DNA of 64,000 nt from Hygrophila difformis (lineage: Eukaryota > Streptophyta > Magnoliopsida > Lamiales > Acanthaceae), in the NCBI GenBank assembly GCA_030278955.1, contig JAOANR010000010.1, positions 12,507,086 through 12,571,085 of the forward strand. The letters are read 5' to 3'. Below, one piece after another: positions 11,280-23,519 of this stretch. The number at the start of each line of letters is the position of its first letter. Within the stretch, counting starts at the first letter, position 1. The notes under the pieces are model-generated. The model searched no databases, was not told the origin of the DNA, and was given only the letters and a program-made list of their open reading frames with translations. The translations under genes were made by a program, and so were the position numbers.

Positions 11280-12580
11280 ATGGCTCTAACTTTTCAAATG
11301 CCACTTCTTGGGCCGCCTAATTGGAAACTACAAAGTGAAACCATTTCTCTAATTGGGCCAACAAACTTGATTAATTTAAATATTTAATAATATGACTAAT
11401 TAATTTTATAGAACTAACAAATACGGTACGGAGTACCTAACTTCATTTTTTTTATTTTAATTCATCAAATAGTCTCATATTTAAAATTTACACTACACAA
11501 TTTTCAACCGCACTTAGCTTAAGTGATAGTAATAAAATTCTAACTATTTAAACAAATTTTCGGTTTCGAATATTACTCTCAGGTCTCTGATAGGACAAAA
11601 AAATCTCATAATTCCCCAATAAATTAGGTTGATTTTTATTTTTATTTTTAATCTTTCATATTTCAAACTTGTAATCTCATAATTCAAATTTGAGTCCATC
11701 ACTAATGTGTATGTATATGTATATATACACATAACAATCATACGCATTTTGTGGTATCATTAGTGTAACCCAGAAAAACATATACACTTCATAGGAATAT
11801 GGTTGAGGAGCACTAAACGTGGCCGTCACTGAGCCCAACTTACTCAGTAATGTCATCCACAATAATAATAAATGTCATTATTATGCAACAAATGACTCGG
11901 TCCATCCTACACATAATTTGTCTCCAGCTGGGATATGCTATCCACAATCTACCCCAACAAAAAATAAATGGACAGGTTTCTACCAGAAACATGGCGGCCA
12001 GGAAATATCAGGACACGGCCAATTAGTTTACACACATACATAAACCCTGGCCACAGTCCCACACGCCACTTGAACCATTTCAACTCAGTAACAGGGATGT
12101 AATGTAACCTTTAGTCCACTCCAATATACTCCTCTGCTAACTCTTACATTTGGACAGAAAAGTTGGCCAAAGAATTTACAGACCATGAAAAGAAATGAAG
12201 TTTTCATCATAGAAGATTAAGGTAGGAAAGTTACATGAGTTGCAGCAACTCTGGATGATGATCCATTTCTCAGCTGCTAGTTACATGTTACAACATGCTC
12301 CCAGTGCAAAATCCTACTATGACACAACATGCTCTATTCCGTTTCTGTTTGTTTTACTTTCTACTTTGTATATATGTAGAATGGCTTAATGCTTGCATAA
12401 GATGCTCGTCGCTGAAACTTCAAAATCTACTATAAAAACAGGCTCTACGGAAAAAATAAGACACATTTGCATTATTAGAATAAAAATTACCGCACATCTA
12501 CAAAAAAAAATTGAGGGGATACAGTTTCCCTGGATGAGTTGGCATCATCTGCTGTGCTGAGTTCCAATGTATTAGGTTAC
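11280..12580. other. intergenic between PSB33 and the hydrolase 3' end
   Basis: This holds the remaining upstream region of PSB33 and the 3' flank of the hydrolase gene, whose 3' UTR should occupy the right part. A short tRNA-like stretch near 11505-11610 ('cttaagtgatagtaat' then 'ggtttcgaat') could be an old SINE relic. No further gene was found. Confidence 0.5.
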
Positions 12581-12582
12581 CG

Positions 12583-15500
12583 TTAAAACCCTTGGAACGA
12601 GAATGATAGAATTCTGAAAAGCCCATCTGGGTTGTCAGCATGTACCTGAAAAAGGGAATAATAATGACCAAAGCGTGAAATGAAATATGAGGGTCAATGC
12701 CATGAAAGTGCAAAGAGTGAAGGATAAGAGTTTTAAGAGGTGGAGATAATCGAATTTTTCCCATATAGCCATGATAAGCCAAGGGAGTAATAGGGCAAAA
12801 ATGTCTACACACCCAGTGGCCAGCGTCTTCCAGGACGTGCATTTCAACTCCACCTCCTTCTTCAATGGCTTGTTCCTCAGCAATATGGATTCTGCGAAGG
12901 TCTTCTAGAGCCCATCTGTGCAAACTTCTTTCTGCTTTGAGAAAATTAATATGTACCCCTCGAGGAACATCTTCCACAATCTTCCTGCATGCACGGAAAT
13001 TATGGCTTAGCTCTTCCAGCTGAAAGACTAACTAATCTGCACACTTAGGAGAAGATATTCCATTATTCCTCTAACACAATTTTGAATAAATATTTGAAGA
13101 GCCCTTTTTGTTCGTGAACACCTGACAAGAAAGCGGAAATACTTCTCAAAAAACCAAGAGATGTCAAATTGTAAATATTTTTCAGGAGTGATCATCAGTC
13201 CAGCAGCTTGAATCAGCCTTGAAATCTAAAATTCTTGAGCAGCTCGGCCTTCTTCAAGTCGAGCACTTAAATAAATTTTTATTTTATTATCCTTCCTCAT
13301 TTTCTAATAATTGATCAATTTTTCTTTTCTGAATAAATAATTGATCCACTTTATTCATCTGTAGCTTTTCTTCTCCATCAACTAATAAATACCCTGCTCT
13401 TCATCCACTTAGACTGGAACCGGGCAAAAAATACAGGAACTGCTAATCGGAGCACGTTTTAGAAAATTTGTTAAACCGGCAGTTTGAACCATTTGGGTCA
13501 ATCCACATCCGCTAATGGTTCAAACTTGATTGAGCTCAAACTTGAAATCAAGTACTCAGGGCTCGAGCATTCCTATACACCTAGCAAGTCGAATTTTAAA
13601 GTTCGGAGGAAGATAGCAGGGTTGGAAATGAGATAATGAATTTTACATACCACATATTTGTTTCTTCATATGACTGATACATATCTGAAATACCATTGAG
13701 ATCAAATACCCAAGATAAACTCGATGTTGCTGCTCCATTAACAGCTCCATTAATGGCAGTCTGCCGAAGATTAGTTACAACCCACTGAAAGGAGAAAATA
13801 TCATCAAAAGAATTTAGATGGCCCTTTGAAGAAATATAATAGCGCAACTGATAGATTAAAATTGTACGTGTCTATCATTAAAGGAAACTAAGTGGCACAG
13901 TACTTTACATGTAAAATTACCTGTGCAACATCCTTTGAGAAGCCATGTTGAGTAAGAGCCTCAATGACATCCCGTTTTGAATGGATCTGTATCGAAGACA
14001 AAGTTGACAAAATTGGAAGAAGCAATGACAACAAAGAAGGGATCACCACATGTTATGGCCTACCTCTTCTGGAAATGTACTTAAGAAAGAGATAAGTTCA
14101 GCAGGATGGTCATCTCCATCTGCACCAGCTCGAACTTTTCCAGGGGTAGCATCCAAAACCCAGACCTGGATGTAATTTAGAATGAGCTTAGAGGATTTGG
14201 AATAACATATTCAAGAAAATAGGATCTAGTAAAACTGCAGGTTTCAAAGGCATCAGAAAATCAAGAAGCAAAACTAAGCATCCTCTAGTTTACTTATGAA
14301 ACTTTGGAAACCACACTTTGGAAGCATCCTCTAGTTTGATTTATTTTCCCCATTATTAAATTTACATTCCAATTACCCTAACTTGGAAATTATTATAGTA
14401 CTACTTTGAGAAGAGAATCAAAAGAAATAATGATATGTTACAAGGCACTTGTGCAATGTAAGATAACGATTGAACTGCATAATCATTATCTTTCCTAGCT
14501 TTGTTCTCCATCTTTTATAAATTATTAGATCCCAACACAGCATCAGTATGAAGACAAAATTTTGGGGCTGTCTTTGTTGTCAAATACCTTTCCCTCGAAA
14601 AAACAAAATCCTACAACATTTTACTTCACAAGGGTCCATAGGTTTCACATATAAGATAATGGTTAGCTTCGATAGAATTACTCTGATCTGAAACTGAATG
14701 AATTGAACACGATTGGGTGGGGGGGGGGGGGGGGGGGGGGGGAGAATCATATATAGTTATAAAAGTTCATGTTTCACCCTTAAATAGGTTGTATTTTGAA
14801 CTTCAGAATCTCCTTCCAACTATCTATTTTAATTGGCTCCCCTAATCTTCCTACTTCCTAATTTATACATGTTTTTCTAAACTTTCCAAAATTAGGCTTA
14901 TTTAATACTAACATTTAAAATTAGTTCACTTTTCAAAAAAAGCAAAAAAAATTGTTTATTTGGTGGCAAAAAGATCATTAAATTGCCTGAAATGTGGGGC
15001 GGATGCACTATGGTACAATCCCTAGAGAGATTCGAACAAAGGCTAAGTGGCCAAACTATGAAAATCTTGGGTTGGAATCTAATTTTGAATATTTTCAAAG
15101 AGGATGCTGTCTCAAGTTGTACAGCTATCTGATTTGTGTTCAGGTTATCATTCTATAATGTTTACTTTTTATTACAAATGATAGAACAGTTTTTTTTTCC
15201 ATTAAGCAGCAGGAAACTGATCATAATATGGATATCAAATCAATGTTTGTGTGGTTGAAAAAGTTCACCAACCAGGATTTGCATCTATCTCATCTCCATC
15301 AAGAGGCAACAAGCTAATCATAAGATTCAGCAAACTATTCTAGTATTCTGTCAGCTTGATCATATGTACAATTCTGTTGTCTACTTAAACTGTATAGCTT
15401 GTTAAGCACAAATTTCTGTAACTTCTGTTTGCTTGATTTAACTTTTCGACCTCTTGATTGGCAAATAACAAGAAATATTTTTCATAACTTGACCTCACAT

Positions 15501-18500
15501 AATTCCAGCTAAGATGTTTTGAGCGTGAATTAAATATACAGCTTAGTGATGTTTGAATGCCTAAAATAAACATTCCAAAATCTGATTGTATTTTACTATG
15601 TTTTCCTTCACATTTTATCATTAGCTGGATTTCAACTATTGATGAAGTATACACTATGGTGGTAGATCAATCCTTTCTGCTTTCGCATTCTTCAACCAAA
15701 GAAATGAAAAGAAAATTGCCCAATATTGAAGGAATTTTACACTTACTCTAACGGGTCGAGCGAGAGGCTTTGGGACTTGGTCCACCATGCTCAAGGCCAC
15801 TACAGGAGAGATACGAGATGTGTGAAGAAGCTGATCCAGAGGAGTATCACATACCTATATAATCAATACACAAAAGCTATGACTGGAAAACACAGATTGA
15901 GACTAATTTACCTTTACCACCGAAGCTGTGACCAATTACTACCCGAGGGGTTAGTTTCAGTGCACCAAGCTAGTCAACGGAAGATATATCAACCGTTAGA
16001 TAAAATAAAGCAAGCAATGGGCTAGCAATCAAAAAGCAACCTCAAAATAAGAAGTTCCAGATGATTACATTAAACTCTCCATATTTAACCTTCATAATTA
16101 TACTATAAAACTAGCAGGATTAAAATAAAATTGCAAGATAAAACATGCTGTATTCCAGAGCCTAGACCAAAAAGAAAGGGCAGAAGTACATACTAGCTTT
16201 AAAACATCAAGTGCAGCTGAAGCAACAGTATGAGGCCCTTTCCTTTTTAGAGATGCTGAATCACCATGACACCGCAGGTCTACAAGGAGAAACTATGTCA
16301 AAGAATAAAGAGTAAGTTCAGGCCAGCATTTTAATTAAATGCATATTACTGGGTGGAAATGTGAAGCAAATTGATTAATTACAACACTTAAAACTAAGAA
16401 CCAAGAATAAAGGATGTAACATCAAATTGATTACTAGGCCAAAATTTGAAGCAACTAAAAGCGAATCGACATAAACATGTGCTTCATTCACCTGCCACTT
16501 GGGAAACTCTTTGGCTAATCTCCTAGCAAAAGTTCCTGTCAAAATTTTCATAAATTACTGCCAATTCAAATAACAATAATGCAATGGATATGAATCAAAG
16601 ACATCTGCAGACATTCTGTCATAAGTTCAACTAAAAACCAACTTGGCAATTTTAGAAATTAGAGCAATGATATTTCTAAAATTGCCTAGGCTATTTTGGG
16701 TATGAGATACTCAGTTCAGTTTGGTTTTTTCCAATCAAAGTTCATTAGACAGATCAAAAATATTTTATATTACCACGGTTTCACATGCATTAACTGATTA
16801 ATCGTACATGGTTTCGCAGGTGGCTGATGATTTGCAAATCACATAAGCAATGATTTCTTTCAACATGAGTAAACCATATAACAGTGAACAAAGTCACATC
16901 ACTTTCTACATTAAAAAATAAAAGAGAAATCAATATAATGAAGGGTTATGTTGCTGCAACTAATTTTGCAGCAACAAACTCATATCCCGATTACTATGGT
17001 AGTACTCACCCCAGTTTTTTCTGCAACCCAAAATGCCATGCAAAAGAACCGCAGTTGGGGGCTGGGGAGCTGCTTTGTCCAAGATATAACTCCAGCTAAC
17101 CTGTGAACAAATTTCATCGGCAAACATGCATCTTGATCGAATGCACCAAAAAAAATAACAGCAGAGATCACAGATATGTCCTTGAATTTTATTGACTGAA
17201 GATGTACATAATCAGCATAAGATGGCATGTTTCTTGTAATCTGTTTGGTAAGAGAAACATCTATCAAACTAGAGGCATAACATTAACATATGGGCATACC
17301 ATGGAAACTTTACTTAACTAGAAGAATACATTAGGCAACCACTTAGTTTAAATCTCTTGGGCATAGTTAAGGGGTCTATATTCAACTAGGATTTTAATGG
17401 ATTAATAATAATCCATGGATTCGGATGAAATTTTTAGATCCATGGATTATTTTAGGGCCGTTTGGATTGGCTTTTGAAAAAAGCAGAAGCCAAAAGTAGA
17501 AGCCAAAAGCAAAAGCATGCAACTTTTGTGTTTGGATGGAATGTTTGAAAAGCAATTTTTTTTCAAAAATGTGTTTGGATGTGTAAAGATGAAAAGTGCT
17601 TTTGGAATGTTATAATTACTTAAAAGTACATGCTACTTATGAGAATAGTACATATTTAGAGTGTAATTAAATATATTAGTGGGGCATTTAAGACTATGCA
17701 CGCATTACTAGGTGCTTTTGGCTTCTGTTTTTCGGAGTTGCAACTTTTCGAGGTGCTTTTGCTTTTTCTAAAAAGCCAATCCAAACACTATTTTCCATCA
17801 AAAGTGCTTTTGGCATAAGCAAAAGCCAAAAGCACCTTTGCAAAAGCCATTCCAAACGGGTCATTAATCCTATTTAGATTCCATTGGATTCTATTGAATT
17901 GATTTTGTATGGATTGAAAAATACCCACAAGATTTGATTGGACGAAGAAGAAGGGGGCAAAAAAAAAAAGAAAAAAGAAAAAAGAAAAAAGACTGATTTT
18001 GTATGAATTTATGTAGACTGAAAAATCTAGTTATTCGTTATCAACGCAGGCAATGACGAATACATACAAATATAGAGAATATTTCCATAACAAAAGCATA
18101 TACATAAAAATATATAAGAAAAAATAGCATATAAAAAGGCATTATGCCCTGATAATAGGGTTTGATGTATACTGTGAGAGAAGCATATTAAACAAGGGGT
18201 GAAATAGATATATGAGCATTTGAGTTATAAATAGTGATTTTGTAATTGCTTCTAATTTTGGCTTTTTTTATTGGAAATTTGTTATTATTTATCAGTCGAA
18301 TATTATAGGATTTTAATAACTCATGGATTTTAAGCCTGGATGAGAAGATTAAATAAATTATGCATCATCAAATCCTGCACTACATGACAAGATTTTATTG
18401 GATTGATAAATTATACTTTAACAAATTTCCAATCAAAAAGCCAAAATCAAAAGCAATTATAAAATCACTATTTATTTATTTCCCATGCTTCAGTCAAAGG

Positions 18501-20276
18501 TATACATCAAACTTTATTATCATGGTATATTGTCTTTTTTATGCTTTTAAATATATATATATATATATATGCTTTCTTTATGGATATATCTATATGCTTT
18601 TGTTATTGCATGAGTTAATATCGAATCATTTTTTATATAGGATGACTACCTAAGATAAATCTCTATGTTTTTAGTCTTATGTTTTTCTCAGTCTACACAA
18701 ATACCTACAAAATTAATCCTATAAAATCTTATAGATATTAAAATAATCCATGGATTTAAAAAATCATGCAGAACCTATGGATTGCTATTAATTCATTAAA
18801 ATCTCAGTTGAATACACCCCCGAATACATGTTAATTTAAAGAATCCAAAAAGGTGGAAAAATTGAACTAATAAGATCCCAGTTGAATACAGCCCCCCAAA
18901 TTGATGATCCACCAGCTAGCACACCCATTCCACTCACAAGTTCAGCAAAAATTCAGCAAATAATTATATAGTAACTCTTATGAAGAGTTCGTTAGTTCAA
19001 TCATAAACATCCACAGAAGGGGAAAACCACATGTACTTTACTGCTCCAAAATGGATGTTGTCTTCAAAACAATTAGAATGGTTAAATGCTTGCAAAGTCA
19101 CCATAAAGTTGACTTTTCAATTTGGAAGTTAAATTTACAACCTTCATGGCATGCATTCAACTTCATAGATATCACCCATCAAGATTTCAAAAGAATAGAG
19201 AAACAAATAACATGCGTATACAATGATCATGGACATCTTTAGTTGTTTAACTAATTAACTTATTGATGTCTCTAAATAAAAACAATATTACTGCATTATG
19301 AACTAGACTACTCTATAATAGAAAATCTCTAATGAAAAGACGAAAAAAGCATGATACTCACATCTGCCCCTTGAACAAGTTCATATGCCTGCATAAATAC
19401 ATATCTTCTCAGTAAAGTGCAGCCAAAATACAATTAGCGGAAACTAAATTATTCCAGTGGATTAATTAAACATATTTTTATTTTCTAACCAAAATATCAG
19501 CAGGCTTCACAACAATTCTCCTATCTGCTACCCTCCCATCTAGCATTGTCATGCGAGTACTTGGACATATAGAAGCCCTCCTCGTGTGATTTAATAACAC
19601 CTGGCAAATCAAATGTAGCAACAATTAGAATTAGTCAATTATGTAAGTATCCAGTCCATAATGCCGAATAGCAGGTAGCACACATCATCGAAGAAGTGCA
19701 ATTTGCACCAAAAAAAAAAAAAGGAAGAAACCGTGAGGAAATTATACATATGTATGTATAGATATACTTCACGTGCATTTAAGTAAATAAAAGTGCTCAG
19801 GACACATATTCATTACATTACGTCACGATACAAATAAAATAGAAACCAAGCTCAAAAACATTCCTGTATCCATTGATTGTATCACAATTAATGTTTTCTT
19901 CTTCCCAACGCAGAAACGAAAAATAATAGCCAAAATGTATTGAAGAAAGCAAAAGAAAATTACATAGAAACTCCACATTCACAAAATAATTACACAAACA
20001 CTGAAGAGCACGGACGAATCCGTTCACGATTCAACAACGTAGAACCAGTCTGAAATCACTTTGAACATATAAAAACTAAAAATCAACCAGCGTAGGAACC
20101 AAAGACTGTTATTTTAAAGAATCTTGAAAGGAAATGAAAGAAAATCTCACGTGGGCAGGCGGCCTTGAAATCCTGAGCTTCATCGGTGTCCGAATAATGG
20201 AGGAGTTTAAACACAAGCGAAGATCAGATCGAATTTCACAATGCCGGCTCGGAAAATTGGAGAGCGCCGACATCAT
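12583..20276 (-). CDS. alpha/beta hydrolase, ABHD11-like
   Basis: Thirteen coding exons join in one frame: 20276-20151, 19600-19490, 19388-19362, 17100-17010, 16535-16492, 16292-16194, 15969-15912, 15799-15747, 14165-14064, 13986-13921, 13784-13651, 12984-12813, 12645-12583. They sum to 1146 bases, 381 residues. The fold is shown by HGILGCRKNWG (oxyanion-hole region, about 109-119), DLRCHGDS, the nucleophile elbow GHSFGGK (Ser181), VWVLDATPG (Asp208, where ABHD11 relatives carry their acidic motif) and DAGHWVH near the end (His360). The first ~70 residues are basic and Ser-rich, so an organelle-targeting peptide is possible but unproved. The substrate is unknown. ATG occurs twice in tandem at the start; I chose the first. 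Exon 3 is only 27 bp. Intron 3 (2.26 kb) holds a transposon. Confidence 0.88.
14719..14742 (+). repeat. 24-base poly-G run in hydrolase intron 8
   Basis: An uninterrupted G run of about 24 bases lies in the 1.58-kb intron between exons 8 and 9. In the transcript, read from the minus strand, it is poly-C. It can form a G-quadruplex on the plus strand, and its exact length is prone to sequencing error. Confidence 0.9.
17371..18820. mobile_element. foldback-type element in hydrolase intron 3
   Basis: The ends are inverted: ggggtctatattcaactagg at 17371 and, reversed, ggggtgtattcaactgagat from 18820. Inversion continues inward. 'aaatagtgattttgtaattg' near 18225 pairs with 'caattataaaatcactattt' near 18450, 'attggaaatttgtt' with 'aacaaatttccaat', and 'tttgatgtatac' with 'gtatacatcaaa'. 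The whole element can thus fold into a long hairpin. A second insertion interrupts the left arm at 17454-17861. A partial copy of the terminus recurs at about 18872. No coding sequence is present. Confidence 0.65.
17454..17861. mobile_element. MITE with GGGCCGTTTGGA ends, nested
   Basis: Ends are agggccgtttggattggctt and, reversed from the right, gacccgtttggaatggcttt. The interior repeats AAAAGCCAAAAGCA-type motifs in both orientations. GGCCGTTTGG ends with a TTA-like flank resemble PIF/Harbinger (Tourist) MITEs, but the duplication is not clean and hAT is possible. It lies inside the left arm of the foldback element. Confidence 0.6.
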
Positions 20277-20520
20277 GAATGAGAGAAAGAAAAAGGCGAA
20301 TCAATGAGCAGGGAGGGGGAGGCGAAAGGGGCAAAATTGATAGATTAAGAGAGAATAAAGCGGCGAACGCATAGGTTGAATGGGGTGCGTGAAGGCGGAA
20401 GTTGGGTGGCAAGCTTAGCTTTTTCCTATCGTGTTTTGTCTGTTTTCTTTCTCGGCGCCTCCGCCAGAGAAAGAAAGGAAAACACACCACAAACACACAC
20501 ACACCGCTTTCAATTTTAGT
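20277..20520 (-). promoter_or_regulatory. 5' UTR and promoter region of the hydrolase gene
   Basis: On the minus strand this segment is rich in CT repeats (ctctctctc-like tracts, reverse of 'gagagaaagaaaaagg' and 'gagagaataaag'). Such Y-patches are common in plant core promoters and 5' leaders. No clear TATA box was found. The limits are inferred from the start codon only. Confidence 0.35.
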
Positions 20521-21057
20521 AGTATAAAGTTTTTACTAATAAAATTAACACAAACACACCAGCCTTGTTCTGGTTTTTGTTTTTAATCGTTGTTTTTTAT
20601 TTTTGTTTATATTTTCTTTTTTGTCTTTCCTACATAAGTCCTCATCATATTACCCTATGCAATTTTGTTTGTCCATGGCATTATTGGATGACTAAGATGG
20701 TAGTAGTACCTTTCTTAAACAGTTAAAAGTTAGATGATTACCATATCATTAACTCGAGTTAAGCTTTACACAACTTGAAAAATGTGTTCGATTAATTGTT
20801 AGTTGTTAATTGATTTGCGAGTAATAATGAGTAAAATTAACTGTTTGATAATTTCGAGACTAACTTTGTGCCTAGAATAAGTTAAAATCCACAACGCTGC
20901 TATTTGCAGCGGTTTCAAAAAGAGTTGATTGAACAATGTTTTAAGTTATTTTATCTTTCTAAATAAGCTAATTTATTTCAAATTGTCTTGAATAAGCTAA
21001 TTCCGTTTAGTTGTTTGGCCAAACATGGACTTAATCAAATATTTGGGAGATGTTTCC
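20521..21057. other. intergenic, nothing recognised
   Basis: AT-rich sequence upstream of the hydrolase gene, without a credible open frame or repeat. Confidence 0.5.
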
Positions 21058-21367
21058 AGTTTGCAAGCTGAGCAAGCTGAGCTTGTTGGTGTGCTACATG
21101 GTTTGTATCTTACTCGGGAATTGGGGATCAGTGAGGTGTGTTATGTGTGTGACTCTTTGGAGGCACTTGTTTGATTTGAGTTATGCCTTCGGTATATTAC
21201 TTGCTAGCTGCGCTCCTTGAACACATTGAGGACATGCGTCGTCTTTTCAGAGTTTCTAGATTTGAATATATTTTATGGAAAGGAAATGCGGTAGTTGATT
21301 CACTTGCAAAGACTGGTGCACCGGGGAGCTTTTTTGTACAACCTGGGCTTTTTTGCCGGATTCAGTG
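21058..21367 (+). pseudogene. LINE-type RNase H domain relic
   Basis: One frame reads QAEQAELVGVLHGLYLTREL and then VCYVCDSLEAL before a stop. A second frame continues with MRRLFRVSRFEYILWKGNAV followed by VDSLAKTGAP. This order (acidic helix, DSLE, then an A/N-x-VDxLAK end) is typical of the RNase H domain at the C-terminus of plant non-LTR retrotransposon polyproteins. A stop codon and a frameshift make it a relic. No upstream reverse transcriptase is seen. Confidence 0.65.
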
Positions 21368-21419
21368 AAGGCTCTATTGGAGGCTAATGTGATTGGCACG
21401 TGGTTCCCGCATCGCTAGT

Positions 21420-22080
21420 CCCCGGCTGAGGATTTTCTCATTTAGTTTCAGTTTTTAATTTTCTCATTTTTTCTAGACTGTATAGGTTGTGCAGCAATAT
21501 AAATATATATAATATAATAACATATATACACACATAACTATATTACCAAAACCTACGCGATGGTATGTTGTGTTTTTGGTCCGTTGATTTGAGCTTGTTC
21601 CATGAGATGTTAGGATCTACATTTGTACTCTATATAAATGTTCTCATCTCACCATTTGGAAGTAACCAGTGGGGCCATTTCCCCCTTAATAGCTTTTATG
21701 GCTTCCGTAAAAATCTTGCATTTACTAGCGATCCAAGTGAGATTGAGACTGCATGGCTAGTTGTGTATATATTTTGTGTTTGATGCTCTATGAACCTAAA
21801 TGTTATTAATAATATGTAATAGTGTCGGTTTGAATATGGGTGGTGGCTTGAGTGAATTAGATCATCCCAGAATTTCCCCTTACATGGGATATAAATTATT
21901 AATTATTATATATTTTTTTTACACAGTCGACGCCCCTGCATAGGTAGGGAAAAGAAGTACATTAAACACAAGGACAATTATATAAAAGAAAAATATAAAT
22001 TATTTGTTTAATTTAGATAGGAGTAATATCCCAATTATATTATTAATGTATATGAAGATGATTCACCAACTCTTCAAAGC
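21420..22080. other. intergenic, nothing recognised
   Basis: AT-rich flank after the LINE relic. A short frame at about 21565-21783 has no recognisable domain and is not called. Confidence 0.4.
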
Positions 22081-22086
22081 ACAAAG

Positions 22087-22245
22087 GGGAATGAGGACTT
22101 TGCCATCCGCTGTCTTTAAACCTTATAGGTGGGGTTAGATTCTCCATTCGGCCATCTATTCATCATTTTTATCACTTTGTAATTTGTATGACATGAGCTC
22201 GCACAACTCATTTATCTAACCAATTGTTTCACCAAAAAAACTAAG
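22087..22245 (+). mobile_element. degenerate SINE
   Basis: It starts gaatgaggactttgccatcc, has a decayed B box (gggttagattctcc near 22132), then 'ttgtaatttgtatgacatga' and an A-rich tail (caccaaaaaaact). The order and spacing match the copies at 6463 and 8124 in the other orientation, but it is much more diverged. Confidence 0.6.
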
Positions 22246-22732
22246 CACAACATTATTACTTTGTTTATGAAAAATATGTTATTTTTATTTTCGAAATATT
22301 TATAATATAATTCTATTTATTATCATTTAGAAAATATATTTTTCGGAAATTTATAAATAATATTATTTGCTACAAATAAATAAATTTAAAATTAGTTAAA
22401 TAAAATTTGAATTATTAATTGGATTGTGGATATTTTGCAAATAAATAAATTTATAAAAAATTGTATATTTATATCTATATCTATATCTATATTATAATAT
22501 AAACTAAACTACATATTTTCCCGCTTAAAATTTTTCAACCTCAAAACCTTCTAAATTTACCATTCTTTTCTACCACCATCCGGCTTCAATGTCCTAACCC
22601 TAAACCTTTACTCAATACCTATTTTTACTAACCTATTAAAATCATATAAATTACCTACCAAATAGTCATATAATTTTATTATTAATATAATTCTCATCAT
22701 CAATCACCGATCCACATACCAAATAAGAAATT

Positions 22733-23500
22733 CAAGGTTATCAAAATCTAGATCCTATGTAGGATCGTTTTTCCATTTGCAAGATCAGAATCGTAGGATC
22801 GTATTCAGATCCTAAGATCCTATGAAATTAGGACAAAAAAATATTCATATTGCATATTAGCGAATTATAATAACCAATATCAATAGACAATAATTTGTTT
22901 AGAAAAAAAAAGATAATAATTGAGCATTTAAGACATTATGCTTGAGCTATGTTGAATTTGTCATTAGAATTTTCGCCATTTTCGTCAGTCTCAACCACTG
23001 TCTCATTGGATTCATCATCATCCATCTGGGCAGGGGTTTAGGACTAAGATCTCCATCAGCAGAGGTGCTGGAAGGGGATGTTATGGCAAGGAGGGCGGTA
23101 GAAAGAGGAAGGGGATGCGAGGGCAACGATAGGAAGGGAGGGGGGATACGACGGCGATGTCAACAACAGGAAGATGAAGGAGATACAACGGCGACTGTTG
23201 GAAGAAGAAGATGATGGGGATACGAGAAAGATGGAGATGCAATCAAAAATCACTAGATCTAGAGATGGAGATGCAATCAAAAATCACTAGATCTAGATTT
23301 TGGAAAAGAATGGAGGACTGAAAAACGAAAAAATGAGATGAAAAATAAGAGAGAGTGGGATCGGATCGTTGAAAGATTTTAAGATCTTGTATAGATCCTA
23401 TAGATCTTATCAAGATCTCACCCTAATTTAGATCTCACACAAATCTTGATCGTTTTGGCTTTGTGGGATCGTAGATTTATATCTAGATTTTAATAACCTT
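22733..23500. mobile_element. hAT-like MITE, GATC-rich
   Basis: The left end caaggttatcaaaatctaga mirrors the right end tctagattttaataacctt. It is flanked by aagaaatt at 22725-22732 and 23501-23508, an 8-bp duplication. Subterminal GATC repeats (taggatcgttttt, cctaagatcctat) match the element at 5570-6102. The interior contains a purine-rich non-coding stretch (about 23060-23220) that yields spurious open frames on both strands. Confidence 0.7.
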
Positions 23501-23519
23501 AAGAAATTATTACCTTCTA

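Noticed and set aside
23056..23280. Overlapping Ser-rich and Arg/Gly-rich frames on both strands
   Set aside because: They arise from a purine-rich stretch inside a hAT MITE.
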